A DNA stretch of 64,000 bases from Neobacillus rhizophilus (GCF_018343535.1 NZ_JAGYPF010000003.1:732580-796579), one strand, 5' to 3'; counted from the first letter of the stretch, positions 26,512 to 35,832 are shown. Numbers and translations are program-made. The notes: a model not told the origin generated them from the sequence alone.

Positions 26512-26930
26512 ATAAAAAAGAGTGACTGGCACCACCCGAATCTTGTCGAGGAGAATTCGACAAATTGCGGGTAGTGACAGTCATTTGCCTTTTTCATCGC
26601 TTTTATAGCTGGAAAACTCTCAAAATCCTTCCTCATTCCCGAAACCTTCCACGACTTAAGTATGAGCTTTTCCGTTCCATCAAATTTCTCGATGTCTGCA
26701 TAGGACAACAGCTCAGAAAGATAGGACATTCCCCCTACTGATTCGAGATCGGACAGGGTTGAAAAAGTAATCAAATCAATATTCTTACCGGCACGTTTGA
26801 ATTCCACCATTTTTCGCATGATTTCTTTATGCCGTGCACTTTCTAGCTGTTCAGGCTGAATCACGGTATCCGTTAGTAAGTACTCCGCCTTCATCAAACT
26901 GCCCAAGAACGCTTTTTCAGCCATACTCAT
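26478..26930 (-). pseudogene. truncated DnaB-like helicase N-terminal domain gene
   Basis: The first ~120 codons encode the DnaB N-terminal domain (A-E-K-A-F-L-G-S-L-M, then I-D-L-I-T-F-S-T-L and L-L-S-Y-A-D-I-E-K-F). The RecA-type ATPase domain is missing. The last ~30 codons come from the palindromic repeat R3 and from the inverted leader copy, so the gene was cut by a repeat insertion or rearrangement. The start overlaps the stop of the DnaD-like gene, as in phage-type dnaD-dnaB replication pairs. A truncated helicase-loader-binding domain could still be made, but decay is more likely. Confidence 0.7.
26512..26590. repeat. ~70-bp palindromic repeat (copy R3) interrupting the dnaB-like gene
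   Basis: AGTGACTGGCACCACCCGAA, then TTGTCGA, GAATTCGACAA and GCGGGTAGTGACAGTCA: outer arms plus a central TTGTCGA/TCGACAA dyad. It lies inside the reading frame of the truncated DnaB-like protein. Confidence 0.75.
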
Positions 26931-27928
26931 TCCTCTTCACCTGCCGTTAGATCAAGTTGGAATCCACGTGGAATATCTCTTCCGTTACGAAAGTTTTCAG
27001 TTGATTGCTTGGATATTGGTACTGCCTGTTGGGGTGCCTGATGGGCATCAACATCTGCTGCGGTCAGTAACGATTCATTTTCCCAGTTTCTAAGAATCGC
27101 AACAATATAGTTGAGCCTTCGCTTGTTATTCGCACAGGCAATCTCCATGGCTTTTAGGATCATCTCTTTCGGCTGTAAAAAGCTAGAATCCTCTAACCAT
27201 GCTAACAGCTGCTGCTTCGCCATCACGTTTGTAAAACCAAAACCATTCGCGTCCCAAAACTCGATAATTTCATTCACATCTTCTGGTTTTGTAAGATTCT
27301 TTAAATCTGGAGCGTCCTCAACATCTGGACGAGAAGCTATTTTTTGTTTTTGTTTTTCTTTTTTATTTTCTTTTTCTTTTTCTTTTTCTTTTTGCCCACG
27401 TATCGTCTCACGGTTCGTTGACGTATCGTACAACTCTTCTGCTTCACTATCGGTATATGTAGTCTGTTCCTCTCGTTCACTGCCCTCGTTGCTAAAAAGC
27501 ATTTCTTCTTGTCTACTAAAAGATTCGTAAAGGCTGCTAATCCCGGGATTGCTAATGCCTTCCGAAACATACGAAATAAGCGAGCGATCCTTGACCTCTT
27601 TTAGCTCGGCGGTTATACAGTCCATAATCGGTTTCCCGCCTTTATGCAGGTTATATTCCCCCCAGTATTTAATCGCCAGTTCTCTTGTTTCCGGATTATA
27701 GCGAATCAACTGATGATGCTCGGCAAATCGTTCCATTAACGAATGAACGGTCTCCATAGAATAGCCCAAATGAAAAGCCATTTGCTTCTTCGTTATTCGA
27801 TAGATGCCAATTTGAGTTGTTTTCGAATTTGTCAGCAGATAGAGGTAAAAATACTTCTCCTCCGGGGTCATCTCTTCCACAATGGGATTGTCCCAAAATT
27901 CAGTTCGCACCATTCGATACTTTGCCAT
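26927..27928 (-). CDS. DnaD domain replication-initiation-like protein (phage type)
   Basis: A 333-residue protein starting M-A-K-Y-R-M-V-R-T-E-F-W at ATG 27928; the frame is open 57 codons further, but homologous fragments at 43.4 and 54.6 kb share this ATG. The N-terminal winged-helix segment (to about 120) resembles phage replication initiators. A Lys/Glu linker (about 200-225), coded by tandem AGAAAA-like units, precedes the DnaD C-terminal domain, which includes W-E-N-E-S-L-L-T. Such proteins remodel the origin and recruit helicase with a DnaB/DnaC partner. Here the partner is truncated. There are no other phage genes, so this is a stranded replication module. Confidence 0.82.
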   Translation of the reverse strand: MAKYRMVRTEFWDNPIVEEMTPEEKYFYLYLLTNSKTTQIGIYRITKKQMAFHLGYSMETVHSLMERFAEHHQLIRYNPETRELAIKYWGEYNLHKGGKPIMDCITAELKEVKDRSLISYVSEGISNPGISSLYESFSRQEEMLFSNEGSEREEQTTYTDSEAEELYDTSTNRETIRGQKEKEKEKENKKEKQKQKIASRPDVEDAPDLKNLTKPEDVNEIIEFWDANGFGFTNVMAKQQLLAWLEDSSFLQPKEMILKAMEIACANNKRRLNYIVAILRNWENESLLTAADVDAHQAPQQAVPISKQSTENFRNGRDIPRGFQLDLTAGEEE

Positions 27929-28059
27929 TCTCAACCACCATCCTTGTTTATTGAAAAACTCTTTCCATTCTTTATTTATGGTTTTGTGAAGAAAACGGAT
28001 TTGGTGGTTTTTATATAAAAGTGAATATTTTATGGCAATAGTTTTCTTTATGGAGCACA

Positions 28060-28137
28060 CAAAAAAAGCACCTGTCACCACTCGAGTAATGTCGATCAAA
28101 TATCAACCATTACGGATAGTGACTGGCACTTTTTATA
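28060..28137. repeat. ~70-bp palindromic repeat (copy R4)
   Basis: AAAAAAAGCACCTGTCACCA ... GGATAGTGACTGGCACTTTT, with a central GTCGAT/ATCAAC-like region. It lies just upstream of the DnaD leader, so R3 and R4 bracket the DnaD/DnaB' pair. Confidence 0.75.
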
Positions 28138-28295
28138 ATTCCTTTATATTTTCCGAATACCTCAGTATAGACATTTTTGTGAATTTTCCAGTAAAAAAAC
28201 TGAAAAAAACAATGGAATCCTGTCTAGCGATGGTTTTTATCTCACTACCTTTTCAATAAGAATTCTTGTCCTTAAGTAAGGTACCAGCGAAAGGA

Positions 28296-28486
28296 AAATA
28301 AGCGGAAATTTTTCGGTTAGATGCAGAATGGAGCTACTTTCGGGGTAAATAAGGGAAGGTTTTCCGGTTATGCAAGGCAAAATCCCTCATTTTCATGCTT
28401 TTCGAGTCAATAGGCGGAATATCTTCGTCTATTTAAGCTTTTTTACATGCTAATTGCTAATTAAGCGAATTTTTTCCGTCTATTTA
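28296..28486. repeat. four spaced hairpin units of the AATAGGCGGAA type
   Basis: Units at 28296-28320, 28345-28371, 28408-28434 and 28460-28486 share the pattern AATAAGCGGAA-N4-TTCCGTCTATT with variation; the third is nearly a perfect palindrome (AATAGGCGGAA / TTCGTCTATT). Apart from these, the 28138-28670 gap holds no gene that I can see. They lie downstream of moaA and could end or stabilise its transcript. Confidence 0.5.
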
Positions 28487-28670
28487 TGTGTCACCGACAG
28501 CCCAAAAAACTTTGTAGCCCGCTTCTATTGCACCAAACAAAAATACTCCCTCCAAATTTGTTTTGGCCAGTAAAATTCATGTATAACCTAAAATAAAACA
28601 AAAGGGAATAAATAATAGAAGAAACTCGTGACCCCCAATACCTTTGTAGTCTGTATCAGTGATTAGGTAA

Positions 28671-29687
28671 TCATCCACCTATATATGACATTTCAATCTT
28701 TTTCCTGGCTATTCTCGTTTCCTCGGTGCGTTCATCAGAATAACGGTCGGAACGATGATTCCAAATGCCTTTAATTCTTTCTTCTACATCTTGATCGGTA
28801 GCTCCACTTCTAATAAAGTCCCTAATATTATGGCCGTTTCCATTAAATAAACAGGTGAAAATTTGCCCATTTGCTGACAATCTTGCACGGGTACAGGTTG
28901 AACAAAACGACTCAGATACTGAGGTAATAAAGCCGAAATTAATATCCGTCCCTTTATAACGGTAACGCTTGGCCACCTCTCCGTAATAAGCAGCCTCCAC
29001 CGGTTCAAATTCAAAGTGTTCTTTTAATATTTCATATATTTGTTGCTTTGTAACAACGTCTTCCATCATCCAACCATTTGTACTGCCGACATCCATATAT
29101 TCAATGAACCGTAGTTCTAGGTTCTGTTCTTTACAGTAGGTTGCCATCTGAATAATTTCAGAGTCGTTAAGTCCCTTTTTTACAACCATATTGATTTTTA
29201 TGCGAAGGCCTGCGCCTTTTGCGGCCTCAATTCCTTGGAGTACCGGGCCAACTCCCACATTCCTGCCATTTATTTCACCAAAAAGTTCATCATTTAAACT
29301 ATCTAAACTTATATTTATCCTTTCAAGGCCAGCTTCCTTCAACTGTGAAGCATATTTCGGGAGCAATACGCCATTGGTCGTTAAAGCAATGTCCTTTAGA
29401 CCATTAATTTTTGAAAGCATTTCAACAAGAATTGGTAAATCTTTTCGAAGAAGAGGTTCACCTCCAGTTAATCTAATCTTCTCAACACCTAATTTAATAA
29501 AAATGCTGGCAAGACGTGTAATTTCTTCATACGTTAGTAATTCTGATTTAGGTAAAAATGCATAATCAGGACCGAACAGTTCCGCAGGCATACAGTATTG
29601 GCAGCGGAAATTACATCGGTCAATCACAGAAATTCGAATATCACGAAGCGGCCTGCCTAATTGATCTTTAACTTGTTGTTTGGTCAC
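28671..29687 (-). CDS. moaA: GTP 3',8-cyclase MoaA (molybdenum cofactor biosynthesis)
   Basis: A 338-residue radical-SAM enzyme that begins Moco synthesis by making cyclic dehydro-GTP from GTP. The radical SAM cluster C-N-F-R-C-Q-Y-C is at 25-32. The second cluster lies in [10 protein letters not shown] ... F-T-C. The protein ends in G-G, as expected for MoaA. I prefer the GTG at 29687 because GGAG lies nine bases upstream and the length then fits the family; the frame is open 13 codons further. It lies 106 bases after the xdhC-like gene and probably belongs to the same molybdoenzyme operon. Confidence 0.93.
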   Translation of the reverse strand: MTKQQVKDQLGRPLRDIRISVIDRCNFRCQYCMPAELFGPDYAFLPKSELLTYEEITRLASIFIKLGVEKIRLTGGEPLLRKDLPILVEMLSKINGLKDIALTTNGVLLPKYASQLKEAGLERINISLDSLNDELFGEINGRNVGVGPVLQGIEAAKGAGLRIKINMVVKKGLNDSEIIQMATYCKEQNLELRFIEYMDVGSTNGWMMEDVVTKQQIYEILKEHFEFEPVEAAYYGEVAKRYRYKGTDINFGFITSVSESFCSTCTRARLSANGQIFTCLFNGNGHNIRDFIRSGATDQDVEERIKGIWNHRSDRYSDERTEETRIARKKIEMSYIGG

Positions 29688-29793
29688 ATTTTTCAACTCC
29701 AAGTGGGTAATAGCGCAGCGTTCCAAAAAGACTACAGGGGCGGTAAAGTGGCCTTTTTGACCAGCCAGAACCGTCCCCCGGGATCTATTCTAT

Positions 29794-30588
29794 TTATCTA
29801 TTTAATTGTTTCACCTTTATTGGGCTTGTTTCTTTGCTTAATTTGATGATTTCGCCGATAATACTGATGGCAATTTCTTGTGTTGTTTCTGAGTTAATAT
29901 CCACCCCGATGGGAGACGAAACGCGCTCCAGCAGTTCTTCTGAGAATCCTTCATCTTTTAATTTTTGTAATATTTGAATTGCCTTGCGCTTGCTGGCAAG
30001 CATGCCAATATAGGAACAAGGAAATTGCAGAGCTGTTTTTAATACGATTTCATCTTGATCTTTTGTCACAATCACTAAGTAAGACTTTTCATTTAGGTTG
30101 GCCGCAAGCGTTGCCTTCCCAATATCCTCATCCACAATAAGCCTGGTCGCATTTGGAAAGCGTTCCTTCGTACAATAACCCTCCCGGTCATCCACAACGC
30201 GATAGGGAATTTCAAGAAAATCGGCGAGTTTTGAAAGCGCAATGGCGACATGACCTGCACCAGCCAGAACGAGTTCAGGCCTGCTTTTATAAACTTCAAT
30301 AAACACCCGCACTGTTCCTCCACAATTCATTTGAATTCCGTCTTTAGCATGTTTATTTAATTTATATTCAACGATTTTCGATTTACCCTTTTGAATTGCC
30401 TGCACACACTCATCAATGACAAAATATTCAACTAATCCCCCTCCGACAGTCCCTTCAATCGTGCCATCAGGGTGTACAATCATTTTTCCCACATGGCTGG
30501 GAGTCGAGCCTCTTGATTCAATGATCATGGCTAGAGCAAAAGTTTCATTTTGACGAGTCAGCATGGCCACTTTTTCCATCAGCAGCAT
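29794..30588 (-). CDS. pucA: XdhC/CoxI family molybdenum cofactor insertion protein (PucA-like)
   Basis: A 264-residue XdhC-type chaperone. The N-terminal domain has S-R-G-S-T-P and G-T-V-G-G-G, and a C-terminal Rossmann domain has V-L-A-G-A-G-H-V-A near residue 112. XdhC proteins bind Moco, help its sulfuration and insert it into xanthine dehydrogenase. Fifth gene of the dehydrogenase operon, following the FAD subunit by 26 bases. The pucA label follows B. subtilis gene content and is an inference. Confidence 0.88.
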   Translation of the reverse strand: MLLMEKVAMLTRQNETFALAMIIESRGSTPSHVGKMIVHPDGTIEGTVGGGLVEYFVIDECVQAIQKGKSKIVEYKLNKHAKDGIQMNCGGTVRVFIEVYKSRPELVLAGAGHVAIALSKLADFLEIPYRVVDDREGYCTKERFPNATRLIVDEDIGKATLAANLNEKSYLVIVTKDQDEIVLKTALQFPCSYIGMLASKRKAIQILQKLKDEGFSEELLERVSSPIGVDINSETTQEIAISIIGEIIKLSKETSPIKVKQLNR

Positions 30589-30614
30589 GTATGGCTCAGC
30601 CCCTTATTTAAACA

Positions 30615-31484
30615 TTAATTCGGTTGATATTGCGACGTGTTAAGAAAATAACGCAAAAGATTTAAGGCGACCGTTTTCCTGTAAACAGCTGTGGAGCGCT
30701 GGTCGTCGATTGGCCGAATGATTTGATCAAAGTCTGCCACAATCGAATCGATGTCCGTTTCCGATAATGGGAATGGTTTTCCAAGTAGCTTCTTCTCAAT
30801 ATCAATCGAACGAACCATCGTCGGTCCGACCGCTCCAAAGGCAAAGCGAATGTCATCGATTCGTTCATTGCTGATCCGGATGTAACCTGCAAACGATACT
30901 TTGGCAATGGCATCTGCATTTCGGTTACCGATTTTTTCAAAAACGACATGGGATCCTTCTTCTAAAACTGACGGCAGTATGATTTCAGCCAAAATTTCAT
31001 TGTGATTTCGCCCAATTCTTCGCGGTGCTTGAATAAAATCACTAATTGCTACCACACGATCCCCATTAACGGAGCGCAGCAAAAGTTTTGCGTTGTAAAC
31101 ATATAATAATGGCAGTGTGTCACCCGCCGGAGATGCATTGCAAATATTTCCTCCCAATGTCCCTCTGTTTCGAATGGCCGGTGCTGCAATCGTTTTGATT
31201 GCATTTTTTAAGGCAATGGGAATTAACGGGTTTTCCAGTAATTCACCATAGGTACTGCAGCTTCCGATATGGAGATCCTTATCTTTTTGATACACCCGCT
31301 TGAGCTCGGAAAGATGATCAATAAAAACAACTGGTTTAGGAATTTTAGGAGGCACTCCCCTTCCACTTTTGTGAAGGACCATTACATCGGTGCCGCCGGC
31401 TACGATGGCACAGTCTTCTTTATTCAATTGGCTCAAGGTTTCGTCTAAATAGTCAAAACGATACGCGGTTATTTTTTCTGGCAT
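30615..31484 (-). CDS. pucC: xanthine dehydrogenase FAD-binding subunit
   Basis: A 289-residue medium subunit of the molybdenum hydroxylase family. V-A-G-G-T-D-V near residue 30 and T-L-G-G-N-I-C-N near 112 are the FAD-binding motifs, and the C-terminal CO-dehydrogenase flavoprotein domain is complete. Its start overlaps the end of the iron-sulfur gene by 16 bases. It passes electrons from the 2Fe-2S subunit to NAD+ or another acceptor. Confidence 0.92.
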   Translation of the reverse strand: MPEKITAYRFDYLDETLSQLNKEDCAIVAGGTDVMVLHKSGRGVPPKIPKPVVFIDHLSELKRVYQKDKDLHIGSCSTYGELLENPLIPIALKNAIKTIAAPAIRNRGTLGGNICNASPAGDTLPLLYVYNAKLLLRSVNGDRVVAISDFIQAPRRIGRNHNEILAEIILPSVLEEGSHVVFEKIGNRNADAIAKVSFAGYIRISNERIDDIRFAFGAVGPTMVRSIDIEKKLLGKPFPLSETDIDSIVADFDQIIRPIDDQRSTAVYRKTVALNLLRYFLNTSQYQPN

Positions 31485-31945
31485 ACGACTTCACCTTTTT
31501 TCGCTGCCAATTCAACTGCATCCACAATCATATTGTAGCCAGTGCATCGGCATAGATTTCCAGAAATGCCTTCACGAATTTCCGCGTCTGTTGGATTGGG
31601 ATTTTCAGATAACAAAGCGGCACTTGCCATGACCATCCCCGGGATACAATAGCCGCACTGCACCCCTCCGCACTCGGAATAGCTCTCATCTAAAATCTTA
31701 AATTGTTCTGTTTCCATTAATCCTTCGATCGTTTGAATTTCGGCACCCGCAATCGCGCCAATAGGAATAAGGCAGCTGTTTTGCAAGGAATTATTTACGA
31801 AAATACTGCAGGCTCCGCATTCCCCTTCACCACAGCCTTCTTTTGTTCCAATTAATCCAAACTCTTCCCTTATTAAATCTAGTAATCTTGCAGTGGGCGG
31901 AGCATCCGTTTCCACCGTTTTTCCATTAAGGGTAAATTTAATCAA
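31469..31945 (-). CDS. pucE: xanthine dehydrogenase 2Fe-2S subunit
   Basis: A 158-residue small subunit. The plant-type 2Fe-2S motif C-G-E-G-E-C-G-A-C is near residues 38-46, and the second cluster uses C-G-Y-C and C-R-C-T-G-Y. These are the two clusters of molybdenum hydroxylases. It overlaps the stop of the molybdenum subunit gene (8 bases) and the start of the FAD subunit gene, so the three are translationally coupled. Confidence 0.94.
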   Translation of the reverse strand: MIKFTLNGKTVETDAPPTARLLDLIREEFGLIGTKEGCGEGECGACSIFVNNSLQNSCLIPIGAIAGAEIQTIEGLMETEQFKILDESYSECGGVQCGYCIPGMVMASAALLSENPNPTDAEIREGISGNLCRCTGYNMIVDAVELAAKKGEVVCQKK

Positions 31946-34097
31946 CCCTATTCACCAACTTTCGTTCAAGACTTTCCATAATGACTTCCGCTGTAACCGG
32001 AATTTGCTGAAAAGAAGTCTGCAGTGCATCTTCAATCGCCGACTGGACTGCCGGGGCTCCGCCGATTAATGTCAATTCACCTGCGCCCTTCGCCCCGGAC
32101 GGGCCATCCGCATATGGGTTATCAAATAACTTGCTTTCGATTGGAACAACGTCCAATGAAGTCGGAGGTCCATAATCCGATATGCTTTTTTGTTGGATTT
32201 TACCTTGCTTTGTCGTCATCTTTTCCAGATACCCGTATGCTAACCCTTGTGCAAGACCACCATCAATTTGGCCTTTCATAATCCGATCATCGATGGCCTT
32301 CCCCACTTCGTAATTTCCGTATACTTTTTCTAACTTTACAATTCCTGTTAACGTATCTACTTCTACTTCCACGAAATTAACGCCCCATGAATAAGCAGGG
32401 TAGGCATCTCCAGTGAAGGTTTTTTCGTCCCAAGGAATCATTTCACGGTGAACATAATGCTCAAATACTTCTTGTTCCTCCCCTGACTTCCACTCGGCCT
32501 TTAGTTTTTTTGCGGCCCGTTCAAGTAATTTTCCAACAATCATCGTCGTTCTGGAGGCTACGGTTGGACCGGAGTCGGGAACCTCTTTTGTATCGGGATC
32601 AGGGTAGGAGACTTGTTCTAACGGGAGGTCGAGTTCTTTGGCGACAATTTTACTCAATGTCGTATAAATTCCCTGTCCCATATCAGAATTTGAGATTTTT
32701 AAAAGAACCTTGCCGTCCTTTGATTTAACTAGTTTCACCGTTGCTTTAATATGATCTCTTTCGCCGCTGCCTGTAAATCCACAGCCGTGGAGGAATACTG
32801 AAGTCCCAATGCCTTTCTTATAGCGTAGGTTTTGTTGATTGAATCGCTGGAACTCCTCTTTTTTCTTGTTGTAATCTGAGGCATCCAACAGGTCCTCAAT
32901 CATTTCTTCCATTAAGATTGGGTCGCGGAAATTTCCTTTTGTGATGGTAGGGTCTCCTTGTTTGACGAGGTATTTTCGCTTATATTCAAGAGGGTCTAGT
33001 TGAGCGTATTTACTAAGATGGCCCATATGACTTTCGATTCCGGCAAAGCTTTGCGGGGCACCAAAGCCTCTGAAGGCACCGTTCGGAACTGTATTGGTTT
33101 TTAACACATGGCCCTTGGCATGGAAATGAGGAATGTTATAAACACCGGCACTATTTAATAATGACCTCTGCAGCACAACAGAACTCAATCCTTCATTCGC
33201 CCCGCCATCAAGAAAGACGTCAACACACATGCTCAGAATATTTCCTTCCTTATCAAGGGCAGTACGATATTTGAATTTGGCCGGATGCCTTTTTGTCGTC
33301 ACCACCATATCCTCATGGCGGTCGAACACGAGCATGACTGATTTTTTAACAGCATTTGCGGCAATGGCTACGTGACAGGCCATCATCGAAGGAAATTCTT
33401 CTTTTCCGCCAAAACCGCCGCCTGTAGGGCTTTGCACCACTCTGACCTCATCGTCGCCACAGGCTAAAGCGCTTAGCAATGCATTTTTTATATAATAAAG
33501 AGCTTGCATCGATCCGTGGACGACAATTTCATCATCCTTATAAACGGCAAGCATTCCTTGTGGCTCAAGGTAGACATGCTCCTGATAACCCGTCGTATAT
33601 TCTTCTTCAACAATTTGATGGGCATCTTGCTCGATAGCTGAAATGATATCTAAGCCTTTCCCAAATTCATAGCTAACGAAACTTGCAGAAGATATCTGAT
33701 CGATTGCTTCATCCAATGTATAGATAGGCTGATGTTCTTCAAATTCAACCTTCACTTTATCTCTCAGCCCGTAGAGGGTGTTCAAATCTTTGCCAACGAG
33801 CATGAGAATCGGCTCCCCAATATAGTTGACCCACTCATTGGCGAAAATAGGCTGGTCCTGTTTAATAATTTTCACGTAATTCGGACCCGGGATATCCTCT
33901 GCCCCAACTACATCATATCCTTCAGGAAGAGTTGGCACGTAAATGGATTTGATTTTTCCATATGCAATCGGCGACCGATACAAAACACCATAAACCATAT
34001 TGTCCACTTTCACGTCACTAATATAAGGCAGCTGGCCTGATACTTTATCTTTATGGTCCTTTTTGGGCACTGGAGTGCTTATATCCTTTAGTCTCAT
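31938..34097 (-). CDS. pucD: xanthine dehydrogenase molybdenum-binding subunit
   Basis: A 719-residue large subunit that hydroxylates hypoxanthine and xanthine on the way to urate. G-G-G-F-G-G-K-E (xanthine dehydrogenase-type glutamate position) and N-G-A-F-R-G-F-G-A-P-Q (substrate arginine) favour a purine substrate over CO or aldehydes. The C-terminal G-A-K-G-A-G-E carries the catalytic glutamate. The start is ATG 34097, eight bases after AAGGGAG. It heads the D-E-C-A operon. A nucleotidyltransferase for cofactor maturation lies ~100 bases upstream and a LysR gene is divergent. Confidence 0.93.
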   Translation of the reverse strand: MRLKDISTPVPKKDHKDKVSGQLPYISDVKVDNMVYGVLYRSPIAYGKIKSIYVPTLPEGYDVVGAEDIPGPNYVKIIKQDQPIFANEWVNYIGEPILMLVGKDLNTLYGLRDKVKVEFEEHQPIYTLDEAIDQISSASFVSYEFGKGLDIISAIEQDAHQIVEEEYTTGYQEHVYLEPQGMLAVYKDDEIVVHGSMQALYYIKNALLSALACGDDEVRVVQSPTGGGFGGKEEFPSMMACHVAIAANAVKKSVMLVFDRHEDMVVTTKRHPAKFKYRTALDKEGNILSMCVDVFLDGGANEGLSSVVLQRSLLNSAGVYNIPHFHAKGHVLKTNTVPNGAFRGFGAPQSFAGIESHMGHLSKYAQLDPLEYKRKYLVKQGDPTITKGNFRDPILMEEMIEDLLDASDYNKKKEEFQRFNQQNLRYKKGIGTSVFLHGCGFTGSGERDHIKATVKLVKSKDGKVLLKISNSDMGQGIYTTLSKIVAKELDLPLEQVSYPDPDTKEVPDSGPTVASRTTMIVGKLLERAAKKLKAEWKSGEEQEVFEHYVHREMIPWDEKTFTGDAYPAYSWGVNFVEVEVDTLTGIVKLEKVYGNYEVGKAIDDRIMKGQIDGGLAQGLAYGYLEKMTTKQGKIQQKSISDYGPPTSLDVVPIESKLFDNPYADGPSGAKGAGELTLIGGAPAVQSAIEDALQTSFQQIPVTAEVIMESLERKLVNRVD

Positions 34098-34197
34098 TGC
34101 AGCCACTCCCTTCGATTAAATTTTTTCACCTGAAACATAGATTAGTAGAAACCCCTTTCAAAAATTTATATATAAAAATGAATTTTATAATTCATTT

Positions 34198-34809
34198 TTA
34201 TCCCCATAAAGGTAAATGAGACATTTTCGTTTTATAATAATCCATGGCTTTTTGGTAATCGTCCGGTGTATCTACATCCATGATTACTCCAGGATCATCT
34301 GTATTCACATAATTCCTTTCGTAACTGGCGAGGACCGTACGCAAAATTCCTTTAGAATCGGTATCTAGAATTCTCTGTTTCACTTCACTTGATAATTTGA
34401 TCGGGTGACCGCCTTTATAGTTAAAGCTGGGAATCACAACGTCCCCTCTTTGCATGGCAATTAGCTGGATAGTCTCTTTCTTAACAAGTGGACAATCCCC
34501 CGGTGTTAGAAAGAAGGCTTGGTCACTTACTTCACGACAGCCCTTTTGTATAGAACTGAACATTCCTTGGTCAAAGTTTTCATTATAAACAAACTTCATC
34601 TGGAATGAATAGGCATTTTTATTGCTGATTTCTGCTATTTCCTCTTCGATGATTTCCGCTTGAAACCCAGCTACGATAATAGCCCTGCTGATTAACCCTT
34701 CAAATTTAGAAATGGTTTGCTCCAATATCGTCATATGCTCCAGCGGCAAAGTCATTTTATAGGTATTCGCCCGGCTGGAATATCCAGCAGCCAAGATGAT
34801 TGCTTCTAT
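34198..34809 (-). CDS. pucB: MobA/MocA-like molybdenum cofactor nucleotidyltransferase (PucB-like), apparent ATA start
   Basis: About 203 residues. Enzymes of this family convert Mo-molybdopterin to the cytosine dinucleotide (MocA) or mature Moco for xanthine dehydrogenase (PucB). The family N-terminus L-A-A-G-x-S-x-R is complete only if translation begins at the ATA at 34809, giving M-E-A-I-I-L-A-A-G-Y-S-S-R. GGAGG lies at the right distance from this ATA, whereas the TTG at 34794 is over 20 bases from it. The usual R-M-G after the glycine loop is R-A-N here, and the P-G-D-C-P-L segment replaces P-G-D-M-P. It may be weakly translated, atypical or decaying. It precedes the pucD gene. Confidence 0.78.
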   Translation of the reverse strand: MEAIILAAGYSSRANTYKMTLPLEHMTILEQTISKFEGLISRAIIVAGFQAEIIEEEIAEISNKNAYSFQMKFVYNENFDQGMFSSIQKGCREVSDQAFFLTPGDCPLVKKETIQLIAMQRGDVVIPSFNYKGGHPIKLSSEVKQRILDTDSKGILRTVLASYERNYVNTDDPGVIMDVDTPDDYQKAMDYYKTKMSHLPLWG

Positions 34810-34854
34810 TTTTGGTCACCTCCGTGATAAATACAAACTAAGATGCTGGCGTAA

Positions 34855-34950
34855 AATAACTTTTTGAATTTTCATATTATTATGATATCATAGACGTATA
34901 CTATACGAAAAATATATAATTTATATAGAAATCATATATTATTTAAATAG
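34855..34950. promoter_or_regulatory. divergent promoter/LysR-box region
   Basis: Between the nucleotidyltransferase and lysR genes. AT-rich, with ATGATATCAT, ATACTATACG and ATATATAATTTATATA dyads, typical of an autoregulated divergent LysR-controlled promoter. Exact boxes cannot be assigned by eye. Confidence 0.4.
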
Positions 34951-34962
34951 ATGGAGAAATGA

Positions 34963-35832
34963 ATGGATATCAAACAATTACGGTATTTTATAGCGATAGC
35001 TGAGGAAAAGAATATAACTGCTGCCGCTGCTCGGCTACATATGTCTCAACCGCCTCTTAGTATGCAGCTGAAACAATTAGAAGAAGAGCTTGGTGTTAAA
35101 TTAATTGAGCGAAATGGCAAGGGTATGGAGTTAACTGATAAAGGAAACGTGCTCTATAAACATGCTTTGCTTCTAGTGAACAGTATCCAAGAAATAAAAA
35201 ATGAATTACAGGAAACAGAAGATGGGAAAAGGGGCGTACTATCTGTAGGTATCAATACCCTATCGGTTACAGGATTTTCAGAAATGTTGCAATCCTTCCA
35301 CAAAAAATATCCGCTTGTTCCATTAAAAATTGTTCAAAATGATTCCCCTCGTTTGGCGGGAATGGTAAAATCGAGAGCCATTGAGATCGCATTTGTACGT
35401 CTTGCCATTGACCATCGCGGCTTGACTTATCATCATCTTATTAATGAGAACTTTGTTTTCGTAAGCAGTAAGAAGATACAGGCAAACATGATCTCTTTGA
35501 AAGAGATTTCCCATATGCCCCTTATTATTCCGAGTTCTGAGGGTCTAGGCATCTATAATACCATTTTTGAAGCCTTTTCTAGACAGAAGCTGCAACCAAT
35601 AATTATTGGTGAATGCTCTGATATGCATGTATTAATGGAGATGGTTAAGGGGGGAATGGGGGTAACCATCGTGCCAAAATCTGTATTAGAGGTCTATGGG
35701 AACAGCGGTCTCTACTCTACACCAATTAGGGATGCCAATTTAATCTCTTCTTTAGGTGTCATTTGGCTTGAAAATCATTTTGTCTCCGCCTCTGCTAAAA
35801 ATTTTATAAAGTTAGTAAATGAATACCTATAG
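34963..35832 (+). CDS. LysR family transcriptional regulator
   Basis: A 289-residue regulator. N-terminal helix-turn-helix at about 1-60 (I-T-A-A-A-A-R-L-H-M-S-Q-P-P-L-S) and a C-terminal type 2 periplasmic-binding-like effector domain. GGAG seven bases upstream supports the ATG. It is divergent from the puc-like operon, so it likely activates purine catabolism in response to a purine intermediate (inference). B. subtilis uses PucR for this role, so the regulatory wiring here differs. Confidence 0.9.
   Translation: MDIKQLRYFIAIAEEKNITAAAARLHMSQPPLSMQLKQLEEELGVKLIERNGKGMELTDKGNVLYKHALLLVNSIQEIKNELQETEDGKRGVLSVGINTLSVTGFSEMLQSFHKKYPLVPLKIVQNDSPRLAGMVKSRAIEIAFVRLAIDHRGLTYHHLINENFVFVSSKKIQANMISLKEISHMPLIIPSSEGLGIYNTIFEAFSRQKLQPIIIGECSDMHVLMEMVKGGMGVTIVPKSVLEVYGNSGLYSTPIRDANLISSLGVIWLENHFVSASAKNFIKLVNEYL

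Noticed and set aside
27330..27400. Tandem AGAAAA-type units in the DnaD-like gene as a phase-variation switch
   Set aside because: Units are six bases or imperfect and encode an in-frame Lys/Glu linker, so copy-number change would not shift the frame.
26478..28137. An intact prophage replication region
   Set aside because: There is no integrase, repressor, structural or lysis gene; the helicase is truncated and only two genes are present.
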